Origin: Salinicola acroporae
GTDB taxonomy: Bacteria > Pseudomonadota > Gammaproteobacteria > Pseudomonadales > Halomonadaceae
Length of the DNA: 64,000 bases
Direction of reading: 5' to 3'
Assembly: GCF_003206615.1 (NCBI RefSeq)
Contig: NZ_PZJW01000004.1
Location: forward strand, 517,600 to 581,599
The notes under the pieces were generated by a model. It made no database searches and was not told the origin of the DNA. It saw only the letters and a program-made list of their open reading frames with translations. A program made the translations under genes and the position numbers. Shown one piece after another: positions 36,016 through 44,952 of this stretch; positions within the stretch are counted from its first letter, which is position 1, and every line of letters starts with the position of its first letter.

Positions 36016-37058
36016 GTCGACTCCTGCGCGACAGCGGATGAAATTCGGGAACTGGCGCGAATCACCAGGGGGGCCTCGAGCACGATGCGCTGTCGCTCGC
36101 CTTCGGGGTGTCCTATCCGCTTCATGGCCAGTTCGGCAGCGTTCCGACCGATCGCGCGAGGATGCGTCGCGATGCTGCTCAATGCGGGCTCGGCGAGGGC
36201 GGCTTCCTCGATGTCGTCGACGCCGACCACCGCGCAATCCTGCCCCGCGCGAAGCCCCAGATGCGACAGCGCCAGCAGGGCGCCGAGCGCGACCAGGTCG
36301 TTGTGGCAGATCAGGGCGGTAGGCGCGGTGGCGCCGCGCAGTAGCGCCAGGGTTCTTTCGCGTCCCGCGCAACGGGTCAAGGGCCCGCGGTCGACGCTCG
36401 ACAGCCCATCGAGACCGGCTTCGTGCATGGCGTATCGATAGCCCGCGAGGCGCTCCCGGTCGGCGGAGTGATCGGCGATACCCGCGAGCAGTGTGATGCG
36501 GCGATGTCCCTGGGTGACGAGATGACGGACGGCATTGATGACACCGGTGCGGAGGTCGGCACCGACATAGTCTCCGAGCGGCGATTGGCCGACGTGGCGC
36601 ATGACTTCGATACACGGCATGCCCCAGTCGGCAATCGCCTCGATCGAGGACGCCGGTGTCTCTTCCGCCGGGCATAGCAGCAAGGCGTCGACCCGATGCT
36701 CACGCATGCGAGCGAGAAAACGCGCCTGACGATCTAGGCTGTCGCCGCTGCTGGCCAGGAAGGGGATGTAGTCGGCGGCCTGCAGGGTTTCGTCGATCCC
36801 CGCCATCAAGGCACCGAAGAACGGGTTGGCGATATCGTGGACAACGACGCCGACGGTGGCGGTGCGCGAGCTTCTCAAGGTCGCCGCGCCGCGATTGTAG
36901 ACGTAGCCCAGCGCGGCGGCGGCTTCCTGCACCCGCTTGCGGGTTGCCCCCGCCACCAGTTCACTCTCTTGCATCACCAGCGATACGGTCGAGCGAGACA
37001 CGCCAGCATGGGCAGCGATGTCCTTGAGCGTCACGCGAGTTCGAGAAGTGGATACCAT
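36012..37058 (-). CDS. LacI-family regulator of the TRAP operon
   Basis: 348 residues. The N-terminal helix-turn-helix reads TLKDIAAHAGVSRSTVS (residues 10-26) with the hinge helix near 50-60 (GYVYNRGAATLRS). A periplasmic-binding-protein-like effector domain follows, with VGVVVHDIANPFF and VVGVDDIEEAALAEP. It is the first gene of the lacI–dctPQM operon, and a perfect palindrome sits just before its start, so autoregulation together with the transporter is expected. The inducer is probably the transported acid or a metabolite of it. GntR-type sugar-acid repressors have a similar N-terminus. Confidence 0.92.
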   Translation of the reverse strand: MVSTSRTRVTLKDIAAHAGVSRSTVSLVMQESELVAGATRKRVQEAAAALGYVYNRGAATLRSSRTATVGVVVHDIANPFFGALMAGIDETLQAADYIPFLASSGDSLDRQARFLARMREHRVDALLLCPAEETPASSIEAIADWGMPCIEVMRHVGQSPLGDYVGADLRTGVINAVRHLVTQGHRRITLLAGIADHSADRERLAGYRYAMHEAGLDGLSSVDRGPLTRCAGRERTLALLRGATAPTALICHNDLVALGALLALSHLGLRAGQDCAVVGVDDIEEAALAEPALSSIATHPRAIGRNAAELAMKRIGHPEGERQRIVLEAPLVIRASSRISSAVAQEST

Positions 37059-37068
37059 CGTCGCTCCG

Positions 37069-37086
37069 TTTTGGATCGATCCAAAA
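37069..37086. promoter_or_regulatory. LacI-family operator of the lacI–dctPQM operon
   Basis: TTTTGGATCGATCCAAAA is a perfect 18-bp palindrome with a central CG step, the hallmark of LacI-family operators. It lies 10 bp upstream of the lacI start codon, where bound repressor would block transcription. I see no second copy near ghrB, kdgK or the flavin oxidase. Confidence 0.85.
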
Positions 37087-37222
37087 AGTGTCGAAAGACT
37101 AGTGCGCCACGACGATGTCGCCTATCCCCCTTTGGTGGTATATCGCCTTACCGGCAATCGGGATCCCCGATGGAAAGCCCCGGCCGGATAATCGAGGCGC
37201 CATCGAGAACGCGGTCTTGAGG

Positions 37223-38209
37223 TCAGTCGAAGCGGCCTGCCCAGGCTTCCTCGTTGAATGGGCTGAGCGGACGCTTGCCATCCAGCGCCAGCATGATGTT
37301 GTCCACGGCACGCTGCGCCATTGCCGTACGCGTCTCGTGGGTAGCGGAGCCGATATGCGGCAGGGCGACGACATTGGGCATCCTGGGCAGCGGGGAGTCC
37401 GCCTGCAGCGGTTCCTGTTCGAACACGTCGAGACCGGCACCGCGGATCTGACCGCTGGTCAGGGCATCGATCAGCGCCGCTTCGTCGACCACCTGACCGC
37501 GGGAGATGTTGATGAAAATGGCGCTTTCGCGCATCAGCCCGAACTCGCGGGCACCGATGAGCTGGCGGGTCTCCGGGGTCAGCGGCACGATCGCGCAGAC
37601 GAAATCGGATTGCTGCAGCAGTTCGTCCAGCTCGCAGTGGCGGGCGCCCAGTTCCGCTTCCAGCGCCGGCTTGGGCGAAGCGTTGGAGTAGAGGATCTTC
37701 ATGCCGAAGCCGAGGGCGCCGCGGCGAGCCACGGCCTGGCCGATACGGCCGAAACCGACCATGCCCAGCGTCTTGCCGTGGACGTCACTGCCGAACTGCT
37801 CGGGCCCGATGCTCGCTTTCCAGTCACCGCGCCTGACGAAGTCGGCCAGCTCCACCACCCGTCGAGCGGTCGACATGATCAACGAGAAGCCGGTATCGGC
37901 GGTGGTCTCGGTGAGCACGTCCGGGGTGTTGCAGAGCAGAATGCCGCGCCGGGTCAGCTCATCGACAGGGTAGTTGTCCACGCCTACCGAGATACTGGCG
38001 ATCGCCTCGAGGTTGGGGGCGGCGTCGAGCAGTGCCGGCGTCAGGGTGACCCCGGCACCGATCAGGCCGTGGGCCTCGCCCAGGGCTTCGCGAAACGCCG
38101 GATCGTCGGGCGACTCGAGCTTGCCGAAGTAGTCGACGTGAAAGCGTTCGCGTAGCTGCTCGAGTTGCTGGTCGTTGAGGCGACGATACGCCAGGATGCG
38201 CTTGCTCAT
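37223..38209 (-). CDS. 2-hydroxyacid dehydrogenase, GhrB-like (glyoxylate/hydroxypyruvate/2-ketoaldonate reductase)
   Basis: 328 residues of the D-isomer-specific 2-hydroxyacid dehydrogenase family. Visible are the NAD(P) fold GMVGFGRIGQAVARR, the substrate-binding Arg in INISRGQVVDE, the Glu in VFEQEPL and the catalytic His in LPHIGSATHETR. The N-terminal SVGVDNYPVDELTRRGI stretch and overall sequence are closest in feel to GhrB. ATG 38209 has GGAGAG upstream. It lies just upstream of the lacI–dctPQM operon on the same strand, with a gap of 164 bp holding the operator, so it may work on the imported hydroxy or keto acid. Confidence 0.87.
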   Translation of the reverse strand: MSKRILAYRRLNDQQLEQLRERFHVDYFGKLESPDDPAFREALGEAHGLIGAGVTLTPALLDAAPNLEAIASISVGVDNYPVDELTRRGILLCNTPDVLTETTADTGFSLIMSTARRVVELADFVRRGDWKASIGPEQFGSDVHGKTLGMVGFGRIGQAVARRGALGFGMKILYSNASPKPALEAELGARHCELDELLQQSDFVCAIVPLTPETRQLIGAREFGLMRESAIFINISRGQVVDEAALIDALTSGQIRGAGLDVFEQEPLQADSPLPRMPNVVALPHIGSATHETRTAMAQRAVDNIMLALDGKRPLSPFNEEAWAGRFD

Positions 38210-38485
38210 GAAAGACTCTCCGGCTGAAGGTTGGATGATGTCCACGGGCGACGATGTCGACGTCTGCCACGGTGGGGGACGGACGAGCTTACCGACAAAT
38301 CCGCTTCCCCGAGGCGACGCCTCGACGAAAGTCTAGACCAGTGAGCGAGGGGACGCGGGATCGGGAGTGTGGCCGAAAGCCTGGCGCGACGTCGCCTGGA
38401 GGCATCAAAGTTGGGCTGACGGGTGGCGCCGCCGACGGAACGTTGTAATGTGGAACCTCTGTTGATGATGACGCGAGGCGTGGTG

Positions 38486-39721
38486 ATGCAAGCGGATGTT
38501 CTGGTGCTGGGGGCTGGCATGATCGGCGTGTCGACAGCGCTGCAGTTGCAGCGCCGTGGCAGGCAGGTGGCGCTGATCGATCGGCGGGCGCCGGGGGAGG
38601 AGACTTCCTACGGCAACGCCGGGCTGATTCAGCGCGAAGCCGTCGAGCCCTATCCGTTTCCCCACGACAGCCGCATGATCTTCAAGGTCATGCGCAAGGG
38701 CGGCATCGACGTCAACTATCATCCGCTGGCGCTACCCAGGCTGGCGTCGCCGCTGGCGCAGTACTGGTGGTGGTCGTCACCCTCGCGCTACGCCAGGGTT
38801 GCACGTGAATACAGCCGGCTGATCGAGCACTGCCTGAGCGAGCACGATAGCCTGATTCGAGAGGCGGGTGCCGATGCGCTGGTGCGCCAGACCGGCTGGC
38901 GCACGGCGTTCCGGACACCCAGCGCCATGGCCCAGGGCATCGCGCATGCCGAGCGGCTACAGCGGGAATATGGCGTCGAGCATACGGTCGTCGACGGCGC
39001 CGAGCTCGGTCGATTGGAACCGGGGCTGAGACATCCCATGGCCGGGGCAGTGCACTGGACCCAACCCTGGTCCGTACGCGATCCCGGTGCCCTCGTCGCC
39101 AGTTATGCCGATCTTTTCCGGCAGCGTGGCGGCCATTTCGTCAACGGTGACGCGACGACGCTGGCGCGACAGGGCAGTGGCTGGCGTGTTACCAGCCAGG
39201 ACGGCGTGATCGATGCCGAACAGGCCGTCATTGCGCTTGGCCCCTGGGCGGATACGCTGACCCGGCGGCTGGGGTATCGCCTGCCACTGTTCGTCAAGCG
39301 TGGTTATCATCGCCACTATACGATGCGGAAACCGCTCAGCATGGCGATGCTGGATGCGGAAAACGGCATCATGCTGGCGCCGATGAACCGTGGGCTTCGC
39401 ATCACCACGGGCGCCGAATTCGCGCGTCTGGATGCCCGCGCCACCCCGCTGCAGTCCGGCAGGGCCGAGGTCGCGGCGCGCCAGATTCTCGAGCTCGGCG
39501 AGGCTGTCGAGGCCGCGTCCTGGCTGGGGGCTCGCCCCTGCACCAGCGACATGAAACCGATCATCGGCCCGGCACCACGACACCCGGGACTGTGGCTGCA
39601 CTTCGGGCATGCGCATCAGGGTTTCACCCTGGGGCCGGCGTCCGGGCGGCTGCTGGCGGAAATGATCTGCGGCGAGACACCCTATATCGACCCCGCGCCC
39701 TACGCTGCGACGCGGTTCTGA
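38486..39721 (+). CDS. DadA-like FAD-dependent amine/amino-acid oxidoreductase
   Basis: 411 residues of the DAO family. The FAD-binding dinucleotide fold is at the N-terminus (ADVLVLGAGMIGVSTALQL), followed by SYGNAGLIQ, as in D-amino-acid dehydrogenase small subunits. The C-terminal GARPCTSDMKPIIGPAPRH and GHAHQGFTLGPASGRL are the second flavin-binding region. Substrate could be a D-amino acid or another secondary amine. ATG 38486 is preferred; ATG 38468 is possible. It is divergent from ghrB. Confidence 0.87.
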   Translation: MQADVLVLGAGMIGVSTALQLQRRGRQVALIDRRAPGEETSYGNAGLIQREAVEPYPFPHDSRMIFKVMRKGGIDVNYHPLALPRLASPLAQYWWWSSPSRYARVAREYSRLIEHCLSEHDSLIREAGADALVRQTGWRTAFRTPSAMAQGIAHAERLQREYGVEHTVVDGAELGRLEPGLRHPMAGAVHWTQPWSVRDPGALVASYADLFRQRGGHFVNGDATTLARQGSGWRVTSQDGVIDAEQAVIALGPWADTLTRRLGYRLPLFVKRGYHRHYTMRKPLSMAMLDAENGIMLAPMNRGLRITTGAEFARLDARATPLQSGRAEVAARQILELGEAVEAASWLGARPCTSDMKPIIGPAPRHPGLWLHFGHAHQGFTLGPASGRLLAEMICGETPYIDPAPYAATRF

Positions 39722-39749
39722 GTGCAAGGCGCGAGTGCTCCCCCCGAGG

Positions 39750-40388
39750 TCAAGCGTGCGCGCGGTGGGGTCGCTTGATCAGCTGGCGGAATTTCGGCAG
39801 CTGCCGGGCGACGGGCGGAATGCGCAGAATCATCAGCAGCGCGCCGGCGGCGGCATAGAGGCTCCATTGCTCCAAGTCGGCACGAACCACCCACAGGAAG
39901 TGCAGCAGTCCCAGGCCGAGCACCAGATAGACGATCTTGTGCAGCGTCTTCCAGCGCTTGCCGAGCTTGCGCATCGACCATTTGTTGGAGGTCACGCCCA
40001 TTACGATCAGCCCGGCGAGGGCGAGCATGCCGACGATGATGTAGGGGCGGCGCACGATCTCGCTGCCGAGGCGTGACAGATCCAGGCCGAGAATGAAGAC
40101 GGCATAGCAGAACAGGTGCAACACGGCGTAGGCGAGCGTCCACAGGCCGAGCTGGCGCCGGATCAGGGTGAAGCCTTTCCAGCGCGTCAACTTGGTCAGC
40201 GGTGTCAGGGAAAGGGTCAGCAGCAGCATCCATAGAATGCCCTGACCGATATTGAGCAGCAGGTATCTTCCCGGCTCCGGCCCGGCCGCGTTGATCGCGA
40301 CCTGGTAACTCCACCAGCCCAGCGGCGCCAGCGCGGCGATGAACACCATGATGCGCCAGAGCGTCAGCGTATAGCGCGGCATCGCCAT
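39750..40388 (-). CDS. msrQ: MsrQ heme-binding membrane subunit of periplasmic methionine sulfoxide reductase
   Basis: 212-residue integral membrane protein with six hydrophobic segments of the ferric-reductase-like fold. Histidines expected to ligate heme lie in LAYAVLHLFCY, RWKTLHKIVYL and GLLHFLW. It passes electrons from the quinone pool to MsrP. Its ATG overlaps the msrP stop (TGATG), so the pair is translationally coupled. Confidence 0.94.
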   Translation of the reverse strand: MAMPRYTLTLWRIMVFIAALAPLGWWSYQVAINAAGPEPGRYLLLNIGQGILWMLLLTLSLTPLTKLTRWKGFTLIRRQLGLWTLAYAVLHLFCYAVFILGLDLSRLGSEIVRRPYIIVGMLALAGLIVMGVTSNKWSMRKLGKRWKTLHKIVYLVLGLGLLHFLWVVRADLEQWSLYAAAGALLMILRIPPVARQLPKFRQLIKRPHRAHA

Positions 40389-41407
40389 CAGAAGTTCTTC
40401 CTCAGATCCATGCCCTGATAAAGGCTCGCGACCTCATCGGCGTAGCCGTTGAACATCCGGGTATCGATGATGTTGGGATTGAACAGGCTGTTGGGCAGCC
40501 GGCGCTCGGTGGCCTGGCTCCAGCGCGGATGATCCACCTGCGGATTGACGTTGGCATAGAAGCCGTATTCGTTCGGGGCGATCGCCTGCCAGGAGTTGAC
40601 CGGCTGCTGCTCCACCAGCGAGATGCGCACGATCGACTTGATGCTCTTGAAGCCGTACTTCCATGGCACTACCAGCCGGAAGGGCGCGCCATTCTGGTTC
40701 GGCAGCTCGCGGCCGTACATGCCGAGGCCGAGAATCGCCAGCGGATGCATCGCCTCGTCCATGCGCAGGCCTTCGGTATACGGCCAGTCGATCAGCGCGA
40801 ACGAGGAGTCCTGCCCCGGCATCTGCTCCGGTGCGACCAGGGTCTCGAACTTGACGTACTTGGCTTTCGAGGTCGGCTCGGCACGCTGGATCACGTCACC
40901 CAGCGGAATGCCCAGCCACGGGATCACCATCGACCACGCCTCGACGCAGCGCAGCCGGTAGATGCGCTCCTGCAGTCGAGAGGGCTTGGCGATATCCTCG
41001 AGGTCGAATCGCCCGCCGTTGTTGACCTCGCCGTCGATCACCACGCTCCACGGCTGGGTCTTGAGCGAGCCGGCGTTGCGGGCGGGGTCGCTCTTGCCAG
41101 TGCCGAATTCGTAGAAATTGTTGTAGTGGGTGGCGTCTTCGAAGGGCGTCAGCTTGTCCAGTTCCCGATCGGCGGGGACCACGCTGTCCCACTCGGCATT
41201 CTCCAGCTTGGGGCCGAACCAGCCCGGCGGATTGCCGGCTGGTACGTCCTGGTAGTCGGAAGCGGCGGCCTGGGCGCGGCCGGCCAGCGCCAGTCCCGCA
41301 CCGAGGCCGATCACGCCGCCCATGAAGCGGCGACGCGAGAGATAGACCGATTCCGGTGTGACGTCCGATTCGCGCAGGTCGCCGGGCTTGGCAATCTTGA
41401 TCAACAT
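40388..41407 (-). CDS. msrP: MsrP molybdopterin-dependent protein-methionine-sulfoxide reductase
   Basis: 339-residue periplasmic molybdoenzyme that repairs oxidised methionine in envelope proteins. A Tat signal is present ([20 protein letters not shown], residues 24-43). The molybdenum-ligating cysteine is Cys154 in [10 protein letters not shown]. Further conserved features are [10 protein letters not shown] and [20 protein letters not shown] 41407 has GGAGA upstream. It precedes msrQ in a two-gene operon. Confidence 0.95.
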   Translation of the reverse strand: MLIKIAKPGDLRESDVTPESVYLSRRRFMGGVIGLGAGLALAGRAQAAASDYQDVPAGNPPGWFGPKLENAEWDSVVPADRELDKLTPFEDATHYNNFYEFGTGKSDPARNAGSLKTQPWSVVIDGEVNNGGRFDLEDIAKPSRLQERIYRLRCVEAWSMVIPWLGIPLGDVIQRAEPTSKAKYVKFETLVAPEQMPGQDSSFALIDWPYTEGLRMDEAMHPLAILGLGMYGRELPNQNGAPFRLVVPWKYGFKSIKSIVRISLVEQQPVNSWQAIAPNEYGFYANVNPQVDHPRWSQATERRLPNSLFNPNIIDTRMFNGYADEVASLYQGMDLRKNF

Positions 41408-41575
41408 GATGAGTCTCCAACCGCCAACAGTGGCATGTCGTGGATACGCTGGCAGCGCGCGGCTGGATGCGTACCGCTTCACTCGCTGCGCGCCGCGAGT
41501 TGCAGCTCGTGTCTCGTATGACGTTCAGTCTAGGTGATCTATTCCCGGGCCTGGGCCAAAAAAATCGCGGCCCGC

Positions 41576-42958
41576 TCAGATCATCCCCAGCCAGCGCCAC
41601 CAGACGAAATCGAGCGGCCACAGCAGTACGATGGTGATCAGCGCCAGCGGCAACGTGATCCGCATGGCCTGACGGATGGTCACGCCGGAGGTGAGCAGAC
41701 CGATGATCAGGGGCGGCGACTGATAGGGGAATACCACGGTCGAGAAGCCGATCACCTGGGACATCACCACGGCCGACGGCGCCCATCCGGTGACGTCGGC
41801 CAGTTGCGGCGCCAGCGGTGTCATTACCGCGGGGACGCCGGGTAGCGTGACCAGCATGCCCAGCACCGTGGCGATCACGGCGAGCCAGGTGAAATTACCG
41901 GCGGTCGACTGCGGTGACAGCGGCAGCACGTCGAGCAGCCGACCGGCGATCGCCTCGCCCAGCCCGCTCTGATGCGCCAGCGCCCCCAGGCTGACGATCC
42001 CCGCCACGTAGATGAATGGCTCGAGATTCATCTGCTGCAATGGCCGGGCCGGCAACAGGCCACTACCGGGGAACAGGCAGGCCAGGGCCACCAGCATGCC
42101 GATCCAGGCCGGAGAAATGCCGTGCCAGGCATCGGTCATCCACATCAGCACGGCAAAGCCCAGCAGCACGCCCATCAGGTTGCCGCCGCGCCCCAACCGG
42201 GAAGGCGCCTCGGCCGTGAACGGGGACGGTGGCGCCGCGCGGAACTGCCACAGGATCAACGCCATGATCAGTGCCCACTTGAGCAGCCCCAGCACGGGAA
42301 AGTGCAGCAGCAGGTATTCGCCGTAACTGGGCGAATACCCGAGAACCGCTTCGCTGGCGCCCATCAGCACATTGTTGGGCACGTTGGCCGGCAGGATCGT
42401 GAAGGTGGGCAGAAAGCTCGACATGATGCCGCTGAGCAGGATGCCGATGCGGCCTGGATCGCCTGGCGCGTAGCCGAAGCGGTCGACCAGCGTCAGCAGG
42501 ATCGGCACCAGCAGCACGATCCGGCCCATCGCCGACGGCATGAAGAACGACGCGATCAATCCCAGCAGCCCGATCCCCACGACCGCCTGTGGGTAACCCG
42601 AGGCAAGATGCGGGCCGATCCTGGCAGCGACGCGCTCGCCCAGGCCGGTGTGGTTGATCGCGGCGCCGATCACCATGCCCGAGAACACCAGCCAGGTCGC
42701 AGCCGATTCGAAACCGGCGAAGGCCGTCGACGCCGGGGCGACCTTGGCCACGGTGCACAGGGTGAAGAAGATCAGCGCGGTCAGCCATTGCGGTAGCCAG
42801 CCGGTGGCCCACAGGCCAATGCAAAGCACCACGACAATACCGGCCTGCACTACCGAGCCGTCGGCGCTACCCAGCAACAGCCAGCCCAGGGCGCCCAGCA
42901 GGGCCAGTAGCGACAGTCCCTGGCGCCAGGGAGGAGCGGTAACCGAGGAGGACATCAT
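41576..42958 (-). CDS. DASS/SLC13-type sodium:anion symporter
   Basis: 460 residues with about 11-12 hydrophobic segments. Two SxxxP-like inverted-repeat loops are visible: MPSAMGRIVLLVPI and LPGVPAVMTPLAPQL, each with the small-residue turn seen in DASS carriers that bind sodium and a dicarboxylate or sulfate. VVFPYQSPPLIIGL is the late conserved region. The substrate cannot be told from sequence. An alternative ATG lies one codon in. It is 168 bp upstream of msrP on the same strand but the gap suggests separate transcription. Confidence 0.85.
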   Translation of the reverse strand: MMSSSVTAPPWRQGLSLLALLGALGWLLLGSADGSVVQAGIVVVLCIGLWATGWLPQWLTALIFFTLCTVAKVAPASTAFAGFESAATWLVFSGMVIGAAINHTGLGERVAARIGPHLASGYPQAVVGIGLLGLIASFFMPSAMGRIVLLVPILLTLVDRFGYAPGDPGRIGILLSGIMSSFLPTFTILPANVPNNVLMGASEAVLGYSPSYGEYLLLHFPVLGLLKWALIMALILWQFRAAPPSPFTAEAPSRLGRGGNLMGVLLGFAVLMWMTDAWHGISPAWIGMLVALACLFPGSGLLPARPLQQMNLEPFIYVAGIVSLGALAHQSGLGEAIAGRLLDVLPLSPQSTAGNFTWLAVIATVLGMLVTLPGVPAVMTPLAPQLADVTGWAPSAVVMSQVIGFSTVVFPYQSPPLIIGLLTSGVTIRQAMRITLPLALITIVLLWPLDFVWWRWLGMI

Positions 42959-43062
42959 GGCGGTTCCAGAAACGAGCGAGGCGGCAGTATACCAGCGCCT
43001 CGGGAAGGTGGCGGATCGACTACGCTAAGCGGGGTGCCGTCTGGCAACGATCGGGAGGAGAC

Positions 43063-43878
43063 ATGACGACGGAAGCGATGGCGACGCTCTGTCTGAGTGG
43101 CGAGTTGATGAACAAGCTCGAGGCGATAGCGCGGGCCGGGTTCGATGGCGTGGAGATTTTCGTCGACGACCTGCAGTCGAGCGGGTTGTCGTCGCGGACC
43201 GTCGGCGATCGCTGCCGCGAACTCGGCTTGACGGTCGCGGCGCTGCAGCCCTTTCGCGATGTCGAGGCGCTACCGCCCGAGCTGCATCGAAAGATACTGG
43301 ACGAGGCCAAGCGCCACTTCGATACCCTGGCCGAACTCGGTGGGGACTTTCTGCTTGCCTGCAGCAACACGCGGGAGGAGGCCGCTCACGATCATGGACG
43401 GGCAGCCGAAACTCTGCACGAACTGGCCGAGCTGGCTGCCGCGAGAGAGATGCGGATCGGGTTCGAGGCGCTGGCCTGGGGGCGCCATCTCTTCGATTAT
43501 CGCGATGCCTGGAAGATCGTCCGACAGGCGGATCATCCGGCGCTCTCCATCGTGCTCGACAGCTATCACATTCTTGCCCGGGAGCTGGAACTGGAAACCC
43601 TCGCCACGATCCCGGGCGACCGGATCGGCCTGGTGCAACTGGCCGACTCACCGTGGCCGCGCGGGCAGGATCTGCAAGCGCTGAGTCGCCATCGACGAGC
43701 GTTTCCCGGCGATGGCGAGCTGCCCATCGACGCCTTCATGACCGCACTGGAACGGACCGGTTACGCGGGGCCGCTGTCACTGGAAATCTTCAGCGACACG
43801 CTCGATGTCATGCCGACGGGCATGGCTGCCCTGCAGGGAAAGCGGGCGCTGGAGTCGCTACGCTCCCCGAAGAGCTAG
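43063..43878 (+). CDS. QuiC-like xylose-isomerase-fold enzyme (candidate 3-dehydroshikimate dehydratase)
   Basis: 271-residue TIM-barrel protein of the sugar phosphate isomerase/epimerase family. It resembles the N-terminal half of the fused QuiC enzymes: LSGELMNKLEAIARAGFDGVEIF at the start, LQPFRDVEALPPE, then FEALAWGRHLFDYRDAW, VLDSYHIL, VQLADSPWP, the SRHRRAFPGDGELP loop and LSLEIFSD. Glu, Asp, His and Glu residues in these strand ends would bind the metal. Such enzymes convert 3-dehydroshikimate to protocatechuate. The HPPD-like second half of the fused form is missing, so this is a stand-alone barrel. No other quinate or protocatechuate gene is present in the window, so the role remains provisional. 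Confidence 0.72.
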   Translation: MTTEAMATLCLSGELMNKLEAIARAGFDGVEIFVDDLQSSGLSSRTVGDRCRELGLTVAALQPFRDVEALPPELHRKILDEAKRHFDTLAELGGDFLLACSNTREEAAHDHGRAAETLHELAELAAAREMRIGFEALAWGRHLFDYRDAWKIVRQADHPALSIVLDSYHILARELELETLATIPGDRIGLVQLADSPWPRGQDLQALSRHRRAFPGDGELPIDAFMTALERTGYAGPLSLEIFSDTLDVMPTGMAALQGKRALESLRSPKS

Positions 43879-43893
43879 GCGGCCGGGCACGAG

Positions 43894-44835
43894 CTAGACG
43901 AACCACAGATGGCTCAGCCAGATGCCCAGCGCCAGGGTCAGCGCAGAGAGTATCGTCGCCATCACCATCGCCGCCGTGCCCAGCTCGCCGAAGCCGTAGC
44001 GCTGGCCGAGCAGCGGGTACATCGAGAGCATCGGTGCACAGGCGAAGACGATGGCGGCGGTGGCGAAGACCGGATCGAGCCCCGGGACCAGTAGCACCAT
44101 CAGCAGCACGCAGAGCGGGTGCAGGGTGAGTTTGGCGAGCGCGATTCGGGTCACGCGCTTGACCATGCCGCGCACGCGCAGGCCACACAGGGTGCCGCCG
44201 ATCACGAATAGCGCCACCGGGGACGATGACGCCGCGAGCATCTCCAGCACCCGGGCGATCGGGGTCGGCGGATGCAGCTCCAGCGCAGCGAGCAGCGTGC
44301 CCACGGCGATGGCGATGATCAAGGGGTGACGCAGGATACGCACGGCCACCGGTTTCACCGTCTCCCACACGCCGCCCCGGGCCTGACGGCCGAGCTCGGC
44401 GAGCACTAGCGCCGTGGGAATCACCAGCAGGTTCTCGATCAGCATGTTGAGCGCCAGGGCGATACCCGCGGCGGGGCCGATGACCAGCACCGCCACCGGA
44501 TAACCGATGAAACCGCTGTTGGAAGCCGAGGTGCCGAGTGCATACATCGCCCGGCGCTCCAGCGGCGCGTTGCCGCGCAGCGTCACCAGCAGGAAGGTGA
44601 TGGCGAAGGCGAGCCCCGAACCCAGCCCGTAGACGAGCAGGTACGGTACATTGAAGACCTCGCCCAGCGGGCGTTCCAGCAGCGCCTGGATGACCAGGGC
44701 GGGTAGGGCGATATTGATCACGTATCGCCCCATGCCTTGGATGTGGGCCTTGTCGACGACACGCTTTAGCACGGCCAGATAGCCGATGCCCAGCAGGATG
44801 AAGATGGGAATGATGGCGCCGAGGATGGTATTCAC
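43894..44835 (-). CDS. AEC-family (auxin efflux carrier-like) transporter
   Basis: 313 residues with ten hydrophobic segments. Typical AEC features are the NTILGAIIPIFILLGIGY start, the INIALPALVIQAL helix, the central SASNSGFIGYPV motif and ATAAIVFACAPMLSMYPLL near the end. Bacterial members (MleP, MdcF) move malate or malonate. The start is unresolved: GTG 44835 is chosen because it matches the usual family N-terminus; ATG 44877 would add 14 residues, and neither has a strong ribosome site. It is convergent with the QuiC-like gene. Confidence 0.82.
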   Translation of the reverse strand: MNTILGAIIPIFILLGIGYLAVLKRVVDKAHIQGMGRYVINIALPALVIQALLERPLGEVFNVPYLLVYGLGSGLAFAITFLLVTLRGNAPLERRAMYALGTSASNSGFIGYPVAVLVIGPAAGIALALNMLIENLLVIPTALVLAELGRQARGGVWETVKPVAVRILRHPLIIAIAVGTLLAALELHPPTPIARVLEMLAASSSPVALFVIGGTLCGLRVRGMVKRVTRIALAKLTLHPLCVLLMVLLVPGLDPVFATAAIVFACAPMLSMYPLLGQRYGFGELGTAAMVMATILSALTLALGIWLSHLWFV

Positions 44836-44952
44836 GAAGCTCTGATCACTGCGAATTAGACTTATGCCTAATAGCATGAGCGCCGGGCGAGCCACCAGCA
44901 AGTGGATTCACTCCAACGGTGCCCGCCCTCCGCGATCAGCGGATGTCCCCGG

